Shown here: in pieces, positions 34,840 to 47,473 of the stretch
How the letters are laid out: the number at the start of each line of letters is the position of its first letter
Numbering within the stretch: the first letter of the stretch is position 1
Assembly (NCBI GenBank): GCA_032622095.1
Contig: CP136065.1
Location: 112,757,195 to 112,821,194 of the forward strand
DNA: 64,000 nt
DNA from: Siphonodentalium dalli
Lineage: Eukaryota; Mollusca; Scaphopoda; Gadilida; Siphonodentaliidae
Reading direction: 5' to 3'
Translations under genes and position numbers: made by a program
The notes under the pieces: model-generated
What the model saw: the letters and a program-made list of their open reading frames with translations, nothing else
Database searches by the model: none
Told to the model about the DNA's origin: nothing

Positions 34840-35990
34840 TATAGATAATGAATGGCTTGGAGTTGACTATGCCAAAATAGTGGTCCTCGAGGAGGAATAG
34901 TTGCGGCTCGTGGACTATTCCTCCTCTAGGACCACTATTTTGGCATAGTCAACGACAAGACATATATTATTTATTATATTATATCGAACATTGGTGCCAA
35001 TTCTCACACAATTTCTGTGTCTGATTTTGTCACATTTTTATTTACCAATGAATTTTGGAAAATCGGTCTCAGATTTTACAATTTACGGCAATCTGTTGAA
35101 CAGCATCTCTTCATGATTCATGCATTTCTTTCTATAATTACGTCTTTAGCAAAGACATTTTGGTGAAATTTTAGAAGTTAACTTGCTTAACTTCGATTAA
35201 ACCAGAAAAGGAAGTTATAAATATCGTCCAGTGGCATTAAAAAATTAGGACTGGCGGCTTGCCAGCCAAAGGGACAAACTATTAAATACATTGGCAAGCT
35301 ATGATCGGACATCTGTAAGATCATTACAAATCACCAATAAATCTAATGATATACTGATATTGCAACAAGTATTGTACAAGGTTTAGTTTAAGATTGGCTG
35401 TAACTTCAGGTGGCAACCCGATTTCGCGAAATGAGTTTGTTACTACACGTATAAATAGAAAAAGAATAGTAGGCATGTAGGAATCCTACTGGGGTACTAC
35501 TATTATATAGATAATGATTGGCTTGTCGTTGACTATGCCAAAATAGTGGTCCTTGAGGAGGAATAGTCCACGAGCCGCAGGCGAGTGGACTATTCTCATC
35601 GAGGACCACTATTTTGGCATAGTCAACGACAAGACATTCATTATTTATTATATTATATCGAACAGTGGTGTCAATTCTCTCAAAATTTCTGTGTCTGTTT
35701 TTGTCACATTTTTACTGGCTTCTACTGGCTTTACCAAAATTAGGACTGGTCGCTTGCCAACTAAACGGACAAACTATTAAATACATTGGATAGCTATGTA
35801 AGACATTTGTAAGATCATTACAATTCACCAATAAATCTAATGATATACCGATATTGCAACAAGTATCGCACAAGGTATAGTTTCAGATTAGCGGTATCTT
35901 CAAGCGGCAACCCGATTTCGCGAAATGAGTTTGTTACTATAAATAGAAAAACAATAGTAGGCATGTAGGAATCCTACTGGGGTACTATCG
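34840..35990 (+). repeat. Tandem pair of foldback-cored units
   Basis: Unit 1 (about 34840-35500) and unit 2 (about 35501-35990) are head-to-tail copies. Each starts with a palindrome: GTTGACTATGCCAAAATAG then TGGTCCTNGAGGAGGAATAG, with the complement on the far side (34850-34970 and 35519-35640). Each continues ATTATATCGAACA, GGACAAACTATTAAATACAT, CAACCCGATTTCGCGAAATG and ends GTAGGAATCCTACTGGGGTA. Unit 2 lacks about 170 bp of the middle. The family is unknown. Confidence 0.75.
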
Positions 35991-36136
35991 TAAAATATTG
36001 ATTATATTTTGAAATAAAGAAGAATGTAGTAATAATCTTAAGATTTCAAAAATGTCAACCACTGTGAACCACATCAAGTGTATATTTTTTAGTGAACACA
36101 ATGCTTGAACTATGCACAAATGTAAATATTTAATCC

Positions 36137-36315
36137 TTAACACTTTCATGACGGGAGCATATATAAGAGAATGCACGAGCTTACAAGGTCAAGATAAATT
36201 TTGTTAGGCTAATGTATTCTCTTATATATGTGATGGGACACTCACATATATAAGAGAATGCATTGGCATAGGGATTTAGCAAATTTTCAGGAAGCTCCAG
36301 TCATGGAAGGGTTAA
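36137..36315. mobile_element. piggyBac-type MITE
   Basis: TTAA lies at 36137-36140 and 36312-36315. The ends are CACTTTCATGACGGGAG and the inverted CCCTTCCATGACTGGAG. It carries the same ATATATAAGAGAATGCA hairpin as the MITEs at 11811 and 12138. Confidence 0.8.
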
Positions 36316-36392
36316 AGGGACTCAAGGTCTTTGCAGTGGGTTCATGCGAAATAACGTCATTTTGTGAAACAACTGTGATTGACAAGTAGGGT

Positions 36393-36780
36393 AAAACCTC
36401 TCCAAACCGGCCCTCTGTAAACCGAATCCATCTCCATACCGAACGAACTGCTGCTGCCGAATTAATCCAAATGCATTCTCAATAAGAATTAGGTCTCTAA
36501 TCTGAAACCTCCATTCCAAACACAGATCGCAATTTTGAGTCCCTAACGACTGACCACATGCTTTATGACCTCCGGAAACCGAGCACTCATTTACAGCTGA
36601 TGCGTGTTTTCGTAATCATTGTTCAGATTTTACCCTGACAGGCTGTGACAGGCGCCTTTTCAGATATTGTGATGCTTGTTTCACACCTTCTGTAATGGAG
36701 GCTTCATGTTTCATGATGGAGCGATTTTCTATAAACCGAACAAAACGGTCAGTAGAGGGGTGTTCGGTTTGGAGATAAAA
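36393..36780. mobile_element. Tigger/pogo-like MITE
   Basis: The left end GGGTAAAACCTCTCCAAACC and the right end GTTCGGTTTGGAGAT are inverted. ACCGAA/ACCGAG steps repeat internally. It is a relative of the fragment at 26236. The TA target duplication could not be confirmed. Confidence 0.5.
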
Positions 36781-37256
36781 AATAGATCGTGTGAAAATAG
36801 ATTGACTTCGTTCTTATTTTCATATAACTCTCCAATAACAAGATTTTGCATATCAAAACTATGGTCATGTCAACATTACTGTTACAGTGGCATTATCGAT
36901 CAAAGTTCAATTAGTCTAATAAAATAATTGTAATAAAAACTTGACGGCAAACATTGGAAAAGGTCCAGCATTGAAACATTTTCTTAAAATCATTTTTAGA
37001 CTAAACTATATGAATTTACTACATGATTAGCAATGTTTGTTGACAAATCACTGTACAAGTTTTGTTTACATGACAATGGTTTCAACACACAAATTTTTTT
37101 TTATTTGAGAGCTGTCAATAATTTATATGAGAACAAAGTTTATCTTTTTCTCAATGCTCTTCTTGGTGTGATGTTTTTAAAGACAATTTTTGCACATTTA
37201 CCCACTGCTAAGGCCTTGGGTCCCTTTAATTCAGAAGGAATTATTGGTCGATAAGC

Positions 37257-40200
37257 TAGGGTCCTGCGAATTGGAGATTTTGATCGAATCGAATATCTAA
37301 TCGAGTTGACGAAATCGAATCGAATCGAATATCGATTCGAATCATACCTGCGTGTTGCATTCTCAAATAGGCATTTAATGTCAATGATTAGACGATTTGT
37401 AAAACGTTCTATGAACTTCCATGAAGTTCCATCATAACTTATGTGGCGATCAACCGTCATTCCTGATACTATTAACTTCAATTGTAAATTGTTGAGAAAA
37501 CAAAACATTAAAACGTCCATGCGGTCACGACGATTAAATATATAACCACTAAACGGATTATCAGAATTAAAATCACGCTCAATTTTTAGAGTTTGCATGT
37601 ACATGCACAATTGCAAATCGTTGTGATAAACTTGAAGATGCAACAACAGTCGCAGGGTAGCCTGTTTGTGTAGTGCTGGATGCTTAGATGGGTCACGAAT
37701 GACAAATTGTCAAGTTTCAAGGAACGCTCCGAAACTGAAAGTCAACTTCAAACGAAAACACTGCCCACGTGCAATTTTCGACGCCGGGAACACATGTTGT
37801 TTGCATTCTCAGCGATATTACATAACGTGGAATCTGAGACGTATTGTCGGCGGATAACGCTAGCGGTTTTTTGGTTGATTATTTATTTTGTACAATATTT
37901 ACAAACATAATGCTGACAGTGAAATATTCAGACATGATTATATTATACAGGAGCGGCATGGCCAAATAGGGCGTCTTCCTGCCGCCCCTGTTTGGAAATG
38001 AAACTTAAATACATGTAATAAAATGACAACGTTGCTCAGTCTCATCGCTATTATAATTTACGTGGGTCGTCGGTCCATCGGCGATCTCCGAGCTTTTGGC
38101 TAACATGTTAAAAGCTAGAATTCAGATGCATTTAGTCGTCCAATAGTCTAAATACTGGCTATACTTATTAGCTCAACTTTAGCTATTGCCATGGCTTTGT
38201 CGTCCGTCGTCCGTGTGTGCATGTGTGTGTGCGTAAGGCGTCAACAATAGAGGCTACAGGTCGTACCTTTGATCGGATCATTATGAAATTTGTCATAGCT
38301 GTTGACATCAACATTTGTACCGGAATGATTCATTTTGGGGTCATTCGGAAAAAAAACATGGCCGCCAGCGGCCATCTTAGATTTCAAAATTCAATCCATT
38401 AGCACGGGCTACAGGCCGTACTGTTCGTCTGATCGTCATGAAATTTGTCATGGATGTTAATATTGACATGTAGATGGGAACGAGTAATTTTGGGGTCATT
38501 CGGCCAAAAAACATGGCCGCCAGCAGCCATCTTCGATTTTACTCTTTGCATGACTAAATCCTTTAGCACGGGCTACAGGTCGTACCTTTAGTCAGATCAT
38601 CATAAAATTTGCCATGGATGTTAACAATGACATGTAGATTGGAACGAGTCATTTTGGGGTCATTCGGCCAAAAAACATGGTCGTCAGCAGCCATCTTGGA
38701 TTTTACTCTTTGTATGACTAAATCCTTTAGCACGGGCTACAGGTCGTACATTTAGTCTGATCATCATAAAATTTGTCATGGCTGTTGAAATTGGAATGTA
38801 GATGGGAACGAGTCATTTTTGGGTTATTCGGGCAAAAAACATGGCCGCCAGCAGCCATCTTGGATTTTACTCTTTGTATGACTAAATCCTTTAGCACGGG
38901 CTACAGGTCGTACCTTTAGTCTGATAATCATGAAATTTGTCATGGCTGTTGAAATTGGAATGTAGATGGGAACGAGTAATTTTGGGGTCATTGGGACAAA
39001 AAACATGGCCGCCAGTGGCCATCTTTGTTTTCAAAATTCAATCCATTAGCACGGGCCACAGGTCGCACTGTTCGTCTGATCATCATGAAATTTGTCATGG
39101 ATGTTAATATTGACATTTAGATGGGAACGAGTCATTTTGGGGTCATTCGGACAAAAAACATGGCCACCAGCGGCCATCTTGGATTTCAAAATTTAATCCA
39201 TTAGCACGGGCCACAGGTCGTAATGTTTGACTGATCATCATGAAATTTGTCATGGATGTTAATATTGACATGTAGATGGGAACGAGTCATTTTGGGGTCA
39301 TTTGGCTCAAAAACATGGCCACCAGCAGCCATCTTAGATTTTACTCTTTGTATGACTAAATCCTTTAGCACGGGCTACAGGTCGTACCTTTTGTCTGATC
39401 ATCATAAAATTTGTCATGGATGTTAACAATGACATGTAGATGGGAACGAGTCATTTTGGGGTCATTCGGCCAAAAAACATGGCCGCCAGCAGCCGTCTTG
39501 GATTTTACTCTTTAGCACGGGCTACAGGTCCTACTTTTAGTCTGATCATCATAAAATTTGTCAAGAATGTTAATAATCACATGTAGATGGGAACGAGTCA
39601 TTTTGGGGTCATTTGGCCAAAAAACATGTCCGCCAGCAGCCATCTTGGATTTTACTCTTTGTATGACTAAATCCTTTAGCACGGGCTACAGGTCGTACCT
39701 TTAGTCTGATAATCATGAAATTTGTCATGGCTGTTGAAATTGGAATGTAGATGGGAACGAGTAATTTTGGGGTCATTGGGACAAAAAACATGGCCGCCAG
39801 TGGCCATCTTTGTTTTCAAAATTCAATCCATTAGCACGGGCCACAGGTCGCACTGTTCGTCTGATCATCATGAAATTTGTCATGGATGTTAATATTGACA
39901 TTTAGATGGGAACGAGTCATTTTGGGGTCATTCGGCCAAAAAACATGGCCACCAGCGGCCATCTTGGATTTCAAAATTTAATCCATTAGCACGGGCCACA
40001 GGTCGTACTGTTTGACTGATCATCATGAAATTTGTCATGGATGTTTATATTGACATGTAGATGGGAACGAGTCATTTTGGGGTCATTTGGCCAAAAAACA
40101 TGGCCGCCAGCAGCCATCTTGGATTTTACTCTTTGTATGACTAAATCCTTTAGCACGGGCTACAGGTCCTACTTTTAGTCTGATCATCATAAAATTTGTC

Positions 40201-43015
40201 AAGAATGTTAATAATCACATGTAGATGGGAACGAGTCATTTTGGGGTCATTCGGACAAAAAACATGGCCGCCAGCGGCCATCTTGGATTTCAAAATTTAA
40301 TCCATTAGCACGGGCCACAGGTCGTACTGTTTGTCTGATCATCATGAAATTTGTCATGGATGATAATATTGACATGTAGATGGGAACGAGTAATTTTGGG
40401 GTCATTCGGCCAAAAAACATGGCCGCCAGCAGCCGTCTTGGATTTTACTCTTTAGCACGGGCTACAGGTCCTACTTTTAGTCTGATCATCATAAAACTTT
40501 TCATGGATGTTAACAATGACATGTAGATGGGAACGAGTAATTTTGGGGTCATTCGGCCAAAAAACATTGTCGTCAGCAGCCGTCTTGGATTTTACTCTTT
40601 AGCACGGGCTACAGGTCCTACTTTTAGTCTGATCATCATAAAATTTGTCAAGAATGTTAATAATCACATGTAGATGGGAACGAGTCATTTTGGGGTCATT
40701 TGGCCAAAAAACATGTCCGCCAGCAGCCATCTTGGATTTTACTCTTTGTATGACTAAATCCTTTAGCACGGGCTACAGGTCGTACCTTTAGTCTGATAAT
40801 CATGAAATTTGTCATGGCTGTTGAAATTGGAATGTAGATGGGAACGAGTAATTTTGGGGTCATTGGGACAAAAAACATGGCCGCCAGTGGCCATCTTTGT
40901 TTTCAAAATTCAATCCATTAGCACGGGCCACAGGTCGCACTGTTCGTCTGATCATCATGAAATTTGTCATGGATGTTAATATTGACATTTAGATGGGAAC
41001 GAGTCATTTTGGGGTCATTCGGCCAAAAAACATGGCCACCAGCGGCCATCTTGGATTTCAAAATTTAATCCATTAGCACGGGCCACAGGTCGTACTGTTT
41101 GACTGATCATCATGAAATTTGTCATGGATGTTTATATTGACATGTAGATGGGAACGAGTCATTTTGGGGTCATTTGGCTCAAAAACATGGCCACCAGCAG
41201 CCATCTTAGATTTTACTCTTTGTATGACTAAATCCTTTAGCACGGGCTACAGGTCGTACCTTTTGTCTGATCATCATAAAATTTGTCATGGATGTTAACA
41301 ATGACATGTAGATGGGAACGAGTCATTTTGGGGTCATTTGGCCAAAAAACATGGCCGCCAGCAGCCATCTTGGATTTTACTCTTTGTATGACTAAATCCT
41401 TTAGCACGGGCTACAGGTCCTACTTTTAGTCTGATCATCATAAAATTTGTCAAGAATGTTAATAATCACATGTAGATGGGAACGAGTCATTTTGGGGTCA
41501 TTCGGACAAAAAACATGGCCGCCAGCGGCCATCTTGGATTTCAAAATTTAATCCATTAGCACGGGCCACAGGTCGTACTGTTTGTCTGATCATCATGAAA
41601 TTTGTCATGGATGATAATATTGACATGTAGATGGGAACGAGTAATTTTGGGGTCATTCGGCCAAAAAACATGGCCGCCAGCAGCCGTCTTGGATTTTACT
41701 CTTTAGCACGGGCTACAGGTCCTACTTTTAGTCTGATCATCATAAAACTTTTCATGGATGTTAACAATGACATGTAGATGGGAACGAGTAATTTTGGGGT
41801 CATTCGGCCAAAAAACATTGTCGTCAGCAGCCATCTTGGATTTTACTCTTTGTATGACTAAATCCTTTAGCACGGGCTACAGGTCGTACATTTAGTCTGA
41901 TCATCATAAAATTTGTCATGGCTGTTGAAATTGGAATGTAGATGGGAACGAGTCATTTTGGGGTCATTCGGACAAAAAACATGGCCGCCAGCAGCCATCT
42001 TGGATTTCAAAATTTAATCCATTAGCACGGGCCACAGGTCGTACTGTTCGTCTGATCATCATGAAATTTGTCATGGATGTTAATATTGACATGTAGATGG
42101 GAACGAGTAATTTTGGGGTCATTTGGCGAAAAACATGGCCGCCAGCAGCCATCTTGGATTTTACTCTTTGTATGACTAAATTCTTTAGCACGGGCTACAG
42201 GTCGTACCTTTAGTCTGATCATCATAAAAATTTTCATGAATGTTAATAATGACATGTAGATGGGAACGAGTCATTTTGGGGTCATTTGGCCAAAAAACAT
42301 GGCCGCCAGCAGCCAACTTGGATTTTACTCTTTGTATGACTAATCCTTTACCACGGGCTACAGGTCGTACCTTTAGTCTGATCATCATAAAATTTTTCAT
42401 GGCTGTTGAAATTGGAATGTAAATGGGAACAAGTCATTTTGGGGTCATTCGGACAAAAAACATGGCCGCCAGTGGCCATCTTGGATTTCAAAATTTAATC
42501 CATTAGCACGGGCCACAGGTCGTACCTTGAGTCTGATCGTCATAAAATTTGTCATTGATGTTAACGATGACATGTAGATCGGAACGACTCATTTTGGGGT
42601 CATTCGGCCGAAAACATGGCCGCCAGCAGCCATCTTGGATTTTACTTTTCTCTTCATGTCTATAAACTAGTATTAGACATTCAACTTTCCACATTCCTAA
42701 TCGCTCCATTGACTGTAATATATTAAATTATTCCCTTTCCAAGTTGAGCTACAGTGTCATTGACACTTTCATATTTAATATCATGCGAACTTTCGCGATG
42801 TACAATAAGAATTATAAGCTGCATATATTCATAATTTTTAGGAATAATATGGCGCAGAAACAGCTAAGATTGACGTGTGTACTTGTCCGCAAACAGCCTA
42901 CTTTTTTGTCAGTGTATATTCGAAATTTCGAGTTGGAAATTTTGAATCGAAATCGAATCGAATTCGACTTTCGAATCGAATCTCGAATCGAATATTGAAT
43001 ATTCGCAGGACCCTA
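37257..43015. mobile_element. hAT-like element carrying a tandem array
   Basis: An exact 8-bp duplication CGATAAGC lies at 37249-37256 and 43016-43023. The 15-bp terminal inverted repeats TAGGGTCCTGCGAAT are identical at both ends. Subterminal regions are rich in ATCGAATCGAAT motifs. Non-array DNA is about 0.9 kb on the left and 0.24 kb on the right; the rest is the AGCTCA-family array at 38168-42775. A second copy of the family ends near 63690. A minus-strand frame across 37340-37646 (RRDRMDVLMFCFLNNLQL) is not recognised as a transposase. Confidence 0.85.
38168..42775 (+). repeat. Large AGCTCA-family tandem array inside the hAT-like element
   Basis: Left end TTAGCTCAACTTTAGCTATT, right end AAGTTGAGCTACA, GTGTCATTGACAC, TTTCAT. 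About 27-28 monomers of the ~155- and ~164-bp types are mixed in blocks. A block starting near 39487 recurs near 40574 (offset 1087) with almost no change. A later block near 40130 recurs near 41390. This is local amplification at the level of several monomers. Frames within it are not genes. Confidence 0.85.
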
Positions 43016-43132
43016 CGATAAGCATACCATGACTTTGATGAGGGTCAATGCATATAATTTGTTTCTAAAAAGGATGCTGTTTTCAGCCTACTTGGATATA
43101 AAGTTATTAAAAATAACTATTTTGGGAAATAT

Positions 43133-43405
43133 TTAACCCGTTCTCTTCTAAATACTCATTAATGAGTAGTTCCATTGGGAAATAGTCAGAAACTATGTTC
43201 AATAAATGACCATTTTGTGTATTTTGAACTTATTATCTGAACATTTCCCACCAATTAGTAGTAATCCTTCTGCACTTGTATCATCTTTTTGTATGTCTGT
43301 TGTCTGTTCTTTTTTCCTGGACACCCCTCCAAATGAATGATAGATAATTCCAATATATACCATTATAACTGAATGGGAGAATCCATTCAGTACAGAGAGG
43401 GTTAA
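43133..43405. mobile_element. piggyBac-type MITE, intact copy
   Basis: TTAA lies at 43133-43136 and 43402-43405. The ends are CCCGTTCTCTTCT and the inverted CCCTCTCTGTACT. This is the reference copy of the family with TTATCTGAACATTTCCCACC and AATGGGAGAATCCATT, seen broken or partial at 4480, 28830, 30185, 53548 and 57415. Confidence 0.75.
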
Positions 43406-44172
43406 CATTCACTATTCCCTTATGAGCACCCCATCAGTGTTACCCATTTCTTTAACCTTATGCGATAGGGGTGTGTCAAATTGACCTTCACTCAAGGAGG
43501 TAAATATTTGTAACAGATTACTGTTGCATGGCATTATACAAAATGTTTATAATGCTGACATAATCTGTCCCTAATATCTGCAAAAAAATACTCTCCAGCA
43601 AACATACCTGTCATTGTTATGAATCACTGTTATGCATGACATGGGTGATAGTGTTATGATATAAAAAAAATGTCAAATGTGTGTCCAAATGTTTTGGTGA
43701 ACAATCTAATTTAAAGTGACCTTCATCCTGTTTGCTTAAAACAAATATATCTGTAACATGATTCATAGTCTTAAGTGGAACTTATGACTGATTGTGCCTC
43801 CTTCTGTTAGGTCAGGTCACCGCTTTACACAGAATATACTGACCTTTCATGAGTGTGACGACCCCCCTTTTCGGACGCCGGATTCGGGGTCTGTTATGGC
43901 ATATTCCGGATGCCAGACCAGCATACGCCAGATGCCGTCATATTCATATTTTGGGTGCCGGATGCTTCCATTGACATTCTTCTTGGCGTTAAACACCGAA
44001 AAACAACAAAGTTCCGTCCGTTAATTTATATTCCTTCGCTCAAACATAATATTCCCCACAATTATACTTCTCGTTATCTTGTTACCTATAGTGCTAATTA
44101 ATAATAGTTTGTGTTCAAATAAATAGAAATGATGATGGTTTGCTATATTCCCCAATAGAGTTGTCTTCCACC

Positions 44173-45188
44173 CAGAGACGTGGCGACAGGGGGGTTTGGG
44201 GGGTGTCTCATCCCCCCCCCAAACTTTGGTCAAAGTTTTCAACAGTTGGAAATTTCATACCTGCCAAAACATTAGTTGGAAATTTAACACCAACAATAGG
44301 TTGAAAATGTTCTTGTAGTCTGATTTTCAAACAATTTATTGGGGGGAATTAAAACTTTTTGGACCAATATTTGTATATTTTCCTATTTTTTGTCAAAATT
44401 TTGGACTGAAATGGTCATCAGTTGGGGGGGAGGGGGGGGGGGGGTGACAGGTTGGAAATTTCCAACACTTGGAAATCTTGTGTCCTGGTCCCTACCCTGT
44501 GGCCACTCAAAAACTGCTAGTTAATTTAAGAAAACAATATTGTCATACATTTGGTCAACATTGTCATTGGAATTGTCATCAGTTGGAAATTTGGAACAAA
44601 CCACGGTCGGCCCGGTGTGTCATTGTCCTTCCCCCGTGGCCAATACTTAACGGCTAATTAGTTTAACAAAACATTATTTTACTACATTTGGTCAAACATG
44701 TGCACTGAAATGGTCATCAGTTGGAGAATTTTCCAACCTGGGGGGAGGGGAGTATGAGTTTTGAAATTTCCAACACTATAGGAAAGCTTCAGTTGAGGCC
44801 AGTCTAGATGCTAGGATGTGAGATTTTCTTGTATAGTTTTCAAAATTTTCTCACACCGGGCCGAACAAGCATGGTCAGCCCGGTGTGTCCTGGTCTCTTT
44901 GCCCCTATCCGCGTGCATTTGTCTGGAGTTAGACAACTAGATGTTAGAATTTATGCAATTATTCAGGTTAAAATATGTGAAGGTTCTCTTACCGGGAATT
45001 TAGCCTGAGTACAGAGGTGCAAGGGGGGGGGGGGGGGGGGGGGGGGGGGTGCAAATGGAATTATGCAAAACTTGTGTGTTTTGTCTGATTTTGATTCAAG
45101 GTGGGGGGGCTGCAATTGGAATTTCCGAAATGTGGACACCCCCCCCCCCCCCCCCCCCCCCAATGGAGACCCTCTAGCCACGTCCCTG
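44173..45188. mobile_element. Nested hAT MITE, CAGRGACGTGGC family
   Basis: An exact 8-bp duplication CTTCCACC lies at 44165-44172 and 45189-45196. The left end is CAGAGACGTGGCGACAGGGG and the inverted right end CAGGGACGTGGCTAGAGGG. The inside carries TTGGAAATTT / AAATTTCCAAC repeats and long homopolymer runs. Related fragments lie at 9257-9626, 51060-51550 and 61841-62260. Confidence 0.8.
45023..45161. repeat. Long G run and C run in opposite orientation
   Basis: A run of about 27 G (45023-45049) and a run of about 23 C (45139-45161) are separated by about 90 bp. Their lengths may be inaccurate, because such runs are hard to sequence. Confidence 0.7.
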
Positions 45189-46180
45189 CTTCCACCCGAC
45201 ATATGCTTGACAGGTCAACACATTGATAATCTAAATTAGTTGGTAATGCTGAGTGCACCACACTATAGACTAGTGGAATAGTTACGTTGATTAAATGGAA
45301 TTTATTAGAATTTGATAATTTGCAAGTCAAAATGCGAAAATTGTCAATCTTTTGACACTGCATGATCATAACCATGCACAACAAATATCTTACAACACTC
45401 AGATGATTAATAACTACATAAATTTTGTTTCTGCATGAAGATTCTGAGTTATATTGGAACAAGAAAACCAATGTCAGAAATGGTAACGCACTCAAGATCA
45501 TATATTATATACCCATGATTGTAATTATAGAATATAAAATATATTGGTTTTTGCGAATTACCAACTCAGAATTCCGTTAAAATAACAATAACAACCAGCA
45601 CCTAAGTAACGAACAGGCGGCCGACTCGTCCGTCTCCGACCACAACCCCCAGTGGGCTGTAGAACCAAAAATGTCTATAAAAGTTGAAATATAAGACTTA
45701 CAAATTATCTTTTTCATTTCTTTTATTTGTAATTGCATGGCATAGCCTATCTCAAACCAAAAATCACTAAATGAAATTGAAATTCCCAACTACACCTTTT
45801 ACCGGACTCGGCCTCTGGTCGCAGTTCGACTTTTAATCATCCCAAAAATTCCCATTCTATAAATAAAACACCCATGTGCCCTGGCGAAACAAGAATCTCT
45901 ACATTAATATACACACGGAGCGCGTGTAATAAATCCAAATCGAGGGCGGAGGGGGTATTCGGCAAACAAGACCCTCTCTGAATGGAAGGTTTATAATCCA
46001 CAGTTGGGCATTTGCTCTTTCTGCGATATCCCGCAGCTACTTCCCTGGCCCATTTGGTTGTCCCCCTCCCACAATATATACGCAAATAGTAATAACGACA
46101 TTATTACAGGAGTCGTACGGTATAGAACCCCAGTTGACCCTACACCCTGCCGTTTTGTCCGTGAACATTGGACCATGCAG

Positions 46181-46470
46181 AAAAGTGGCATTTTTCCATT
46201 TTCGGTCGCAGGGTACGTATGGAAACCCAGTGCCAGTAGGTTTTGTGGTAAATATTTTGAGCGGAATCTTAATTAATCGTCAACAGCCATTCTACAAATG
46301 GTGTTTATTCCGTGAAAATCGGACCAGAAAGATGATTTCGGGCATTTTGGGTCGCAGGGTATGGAAGGAAACCCAGTGGGTTGGTGGTAAATATTTGAGG
46401 CATCTTATTTATTCGTCAACGGCACACTATATTTACAGTGCCGTTTATTCCGTGAAAATCGGACCAGAAT
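46181..46470 (+). repeat. ~143-bp tandem duplication
   Basis: Two diverged copies share GGTCGCAGGGTA, GGAAACCCAGTG, GGTAAATATTT, TTATTCCGTGAAAATCGGAC and CAGAA. The spacing varies between 140 and 146 bp because of small indels. It lies within the 43852-48319 element. Confidence 0.75.
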
Positions 46471-46624
46471 GTTTTCAATAAGGAATATAAAGTAACTGAT
46501 GTCACATGAACAATCAAACTTTCAATGGTTTGTTTCTACACAAAAATATTGACACATGCAGGTTTGCAATTGTATGTACTCCAATGCATGTTTCAACATA
46601 AATCTATATCAACTAGCTGCTAAG

Positions 46625-47473
46625 TATGGCATATATTTTTTGAATGATCTCAAAGATGAAACCACGAACCTTATGAAATATGAAGACTTCTGTAGACGAT
46701 TTAATCTCTGTACTCCATTCACCACCTATCAAGGATTAATTTCAGCATTACCACACTCATGGAAAGTAGGTATTATAGGCAACCGGGCAATAGGCACCGT
46801 GACCACAGAAAATATCGAAAAGCTTAAAAAATGTGATAAATCCTGTAAAATGTTCTATCCATTATTCCTGGGACAGTACGCCCAAACTCCTTCCTTGTCA
46901 CAGAAGAAATGGGAGGATAGACTCGAGAGAAGCTTTACAGTAGAAGATTGGAAAAATAATTACACCAGAACAGCTAAAAGCACAAATGACACAAATCTTT
47001 TATCATTTCAATATAAAATCAATCATGATATTCTGTACACAAATACAAAACTCTTCAAATGCAAACTGTCAGAAACCGAAATGTGCTCTCTCTGTTTCAC
47101 AGGGAGAGAAACAATTTTACATCTGTTTTTCGAATGCTCTGTCACTAAATCGATATTGCTAGAACTCCAGCAGTTATTGAAAAATAAATGTAACCTCGAC
47201 TTGAAAATCACTTCAGAGAAAATAATCTTTGGTAGTGACTCAGTACATACAGTAACTGAAAATGTAATGGATATTTGTATCCTATTATTTAAAAAATATA
47301 TCTATTCCAGTAAAATACGGGGAATTGAGCCAAACATTAAAGGCCTGTTAGCATGGATCAAGAGCTACAGATCTTTGGAAACATATACAAGACCAAAATG
47401 TCTTGGCATATCTAAAAAGGAAAAACTCTTTCATAGTAGATGGCTAAAAGTTGAAGATCTTTTTACTAACTAG
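46625..47473 (+). CDS. LINE ORF2 C-terminal part (end of reverse transcriptase region)
   Basis: The continuous frame opens at an ATG at 46556, but its first ~23 codons are host flank and target duplication. Element-derived coding starts at YGIYFLNDLKDE. Key features are the thumb-like GIYFLNDL...F.RRFNL...YQGLISALPHSWK segment typical of L1/Tx1-type ORF2, then FQYKINHDILYTN and a zinc-knuckle-like CSLCFTGRETILHLFFECS (CxxC...HxxxxxC). The C-terminus is basic (KKEKLFHSRWLK). It lacks the endonuclease and the catalytic reverse transcriptase motifs, so it cannot move by itself. The frame is undamaged over about 283 codons, which suggests a recent insertion. Not a host gene. Confidence 0.85.
   Translation, partial: YGIYFLNDLKDETTNLMKYEDFCRRFNLCTPFTTYQGLISALPHSWKVGIIGNRAIGTVTTENIEKLKKCDKSCKMFYPLFLGQYAQTPSLSQKKWEDRLERSFTVEDWKNNYTRTAKSTNDTNLLSFQYKINHDILYTNTKLFKCKLSETEMCSLCFTGRETILHLFFECSVTKSILLELQQLLKNKCNLDLKITSEKIIFGSDSVHTVTENVMDICILLFKKYIYSSKIRGIEPNIKGLLAWIKSYRSLETYTRPKCLGISKKEKLFHSRWLKVEDLFTN

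Noticed and set aside
37140-37646. 168-codon minus-strand frame as the hAT transposase
   Set aside because: It crosses the element's terminus into host DNA, its C-terminal part is the ATCGAAT-rich subterminal repeat, and no hAT catalytic or dimerisation motif is visible.
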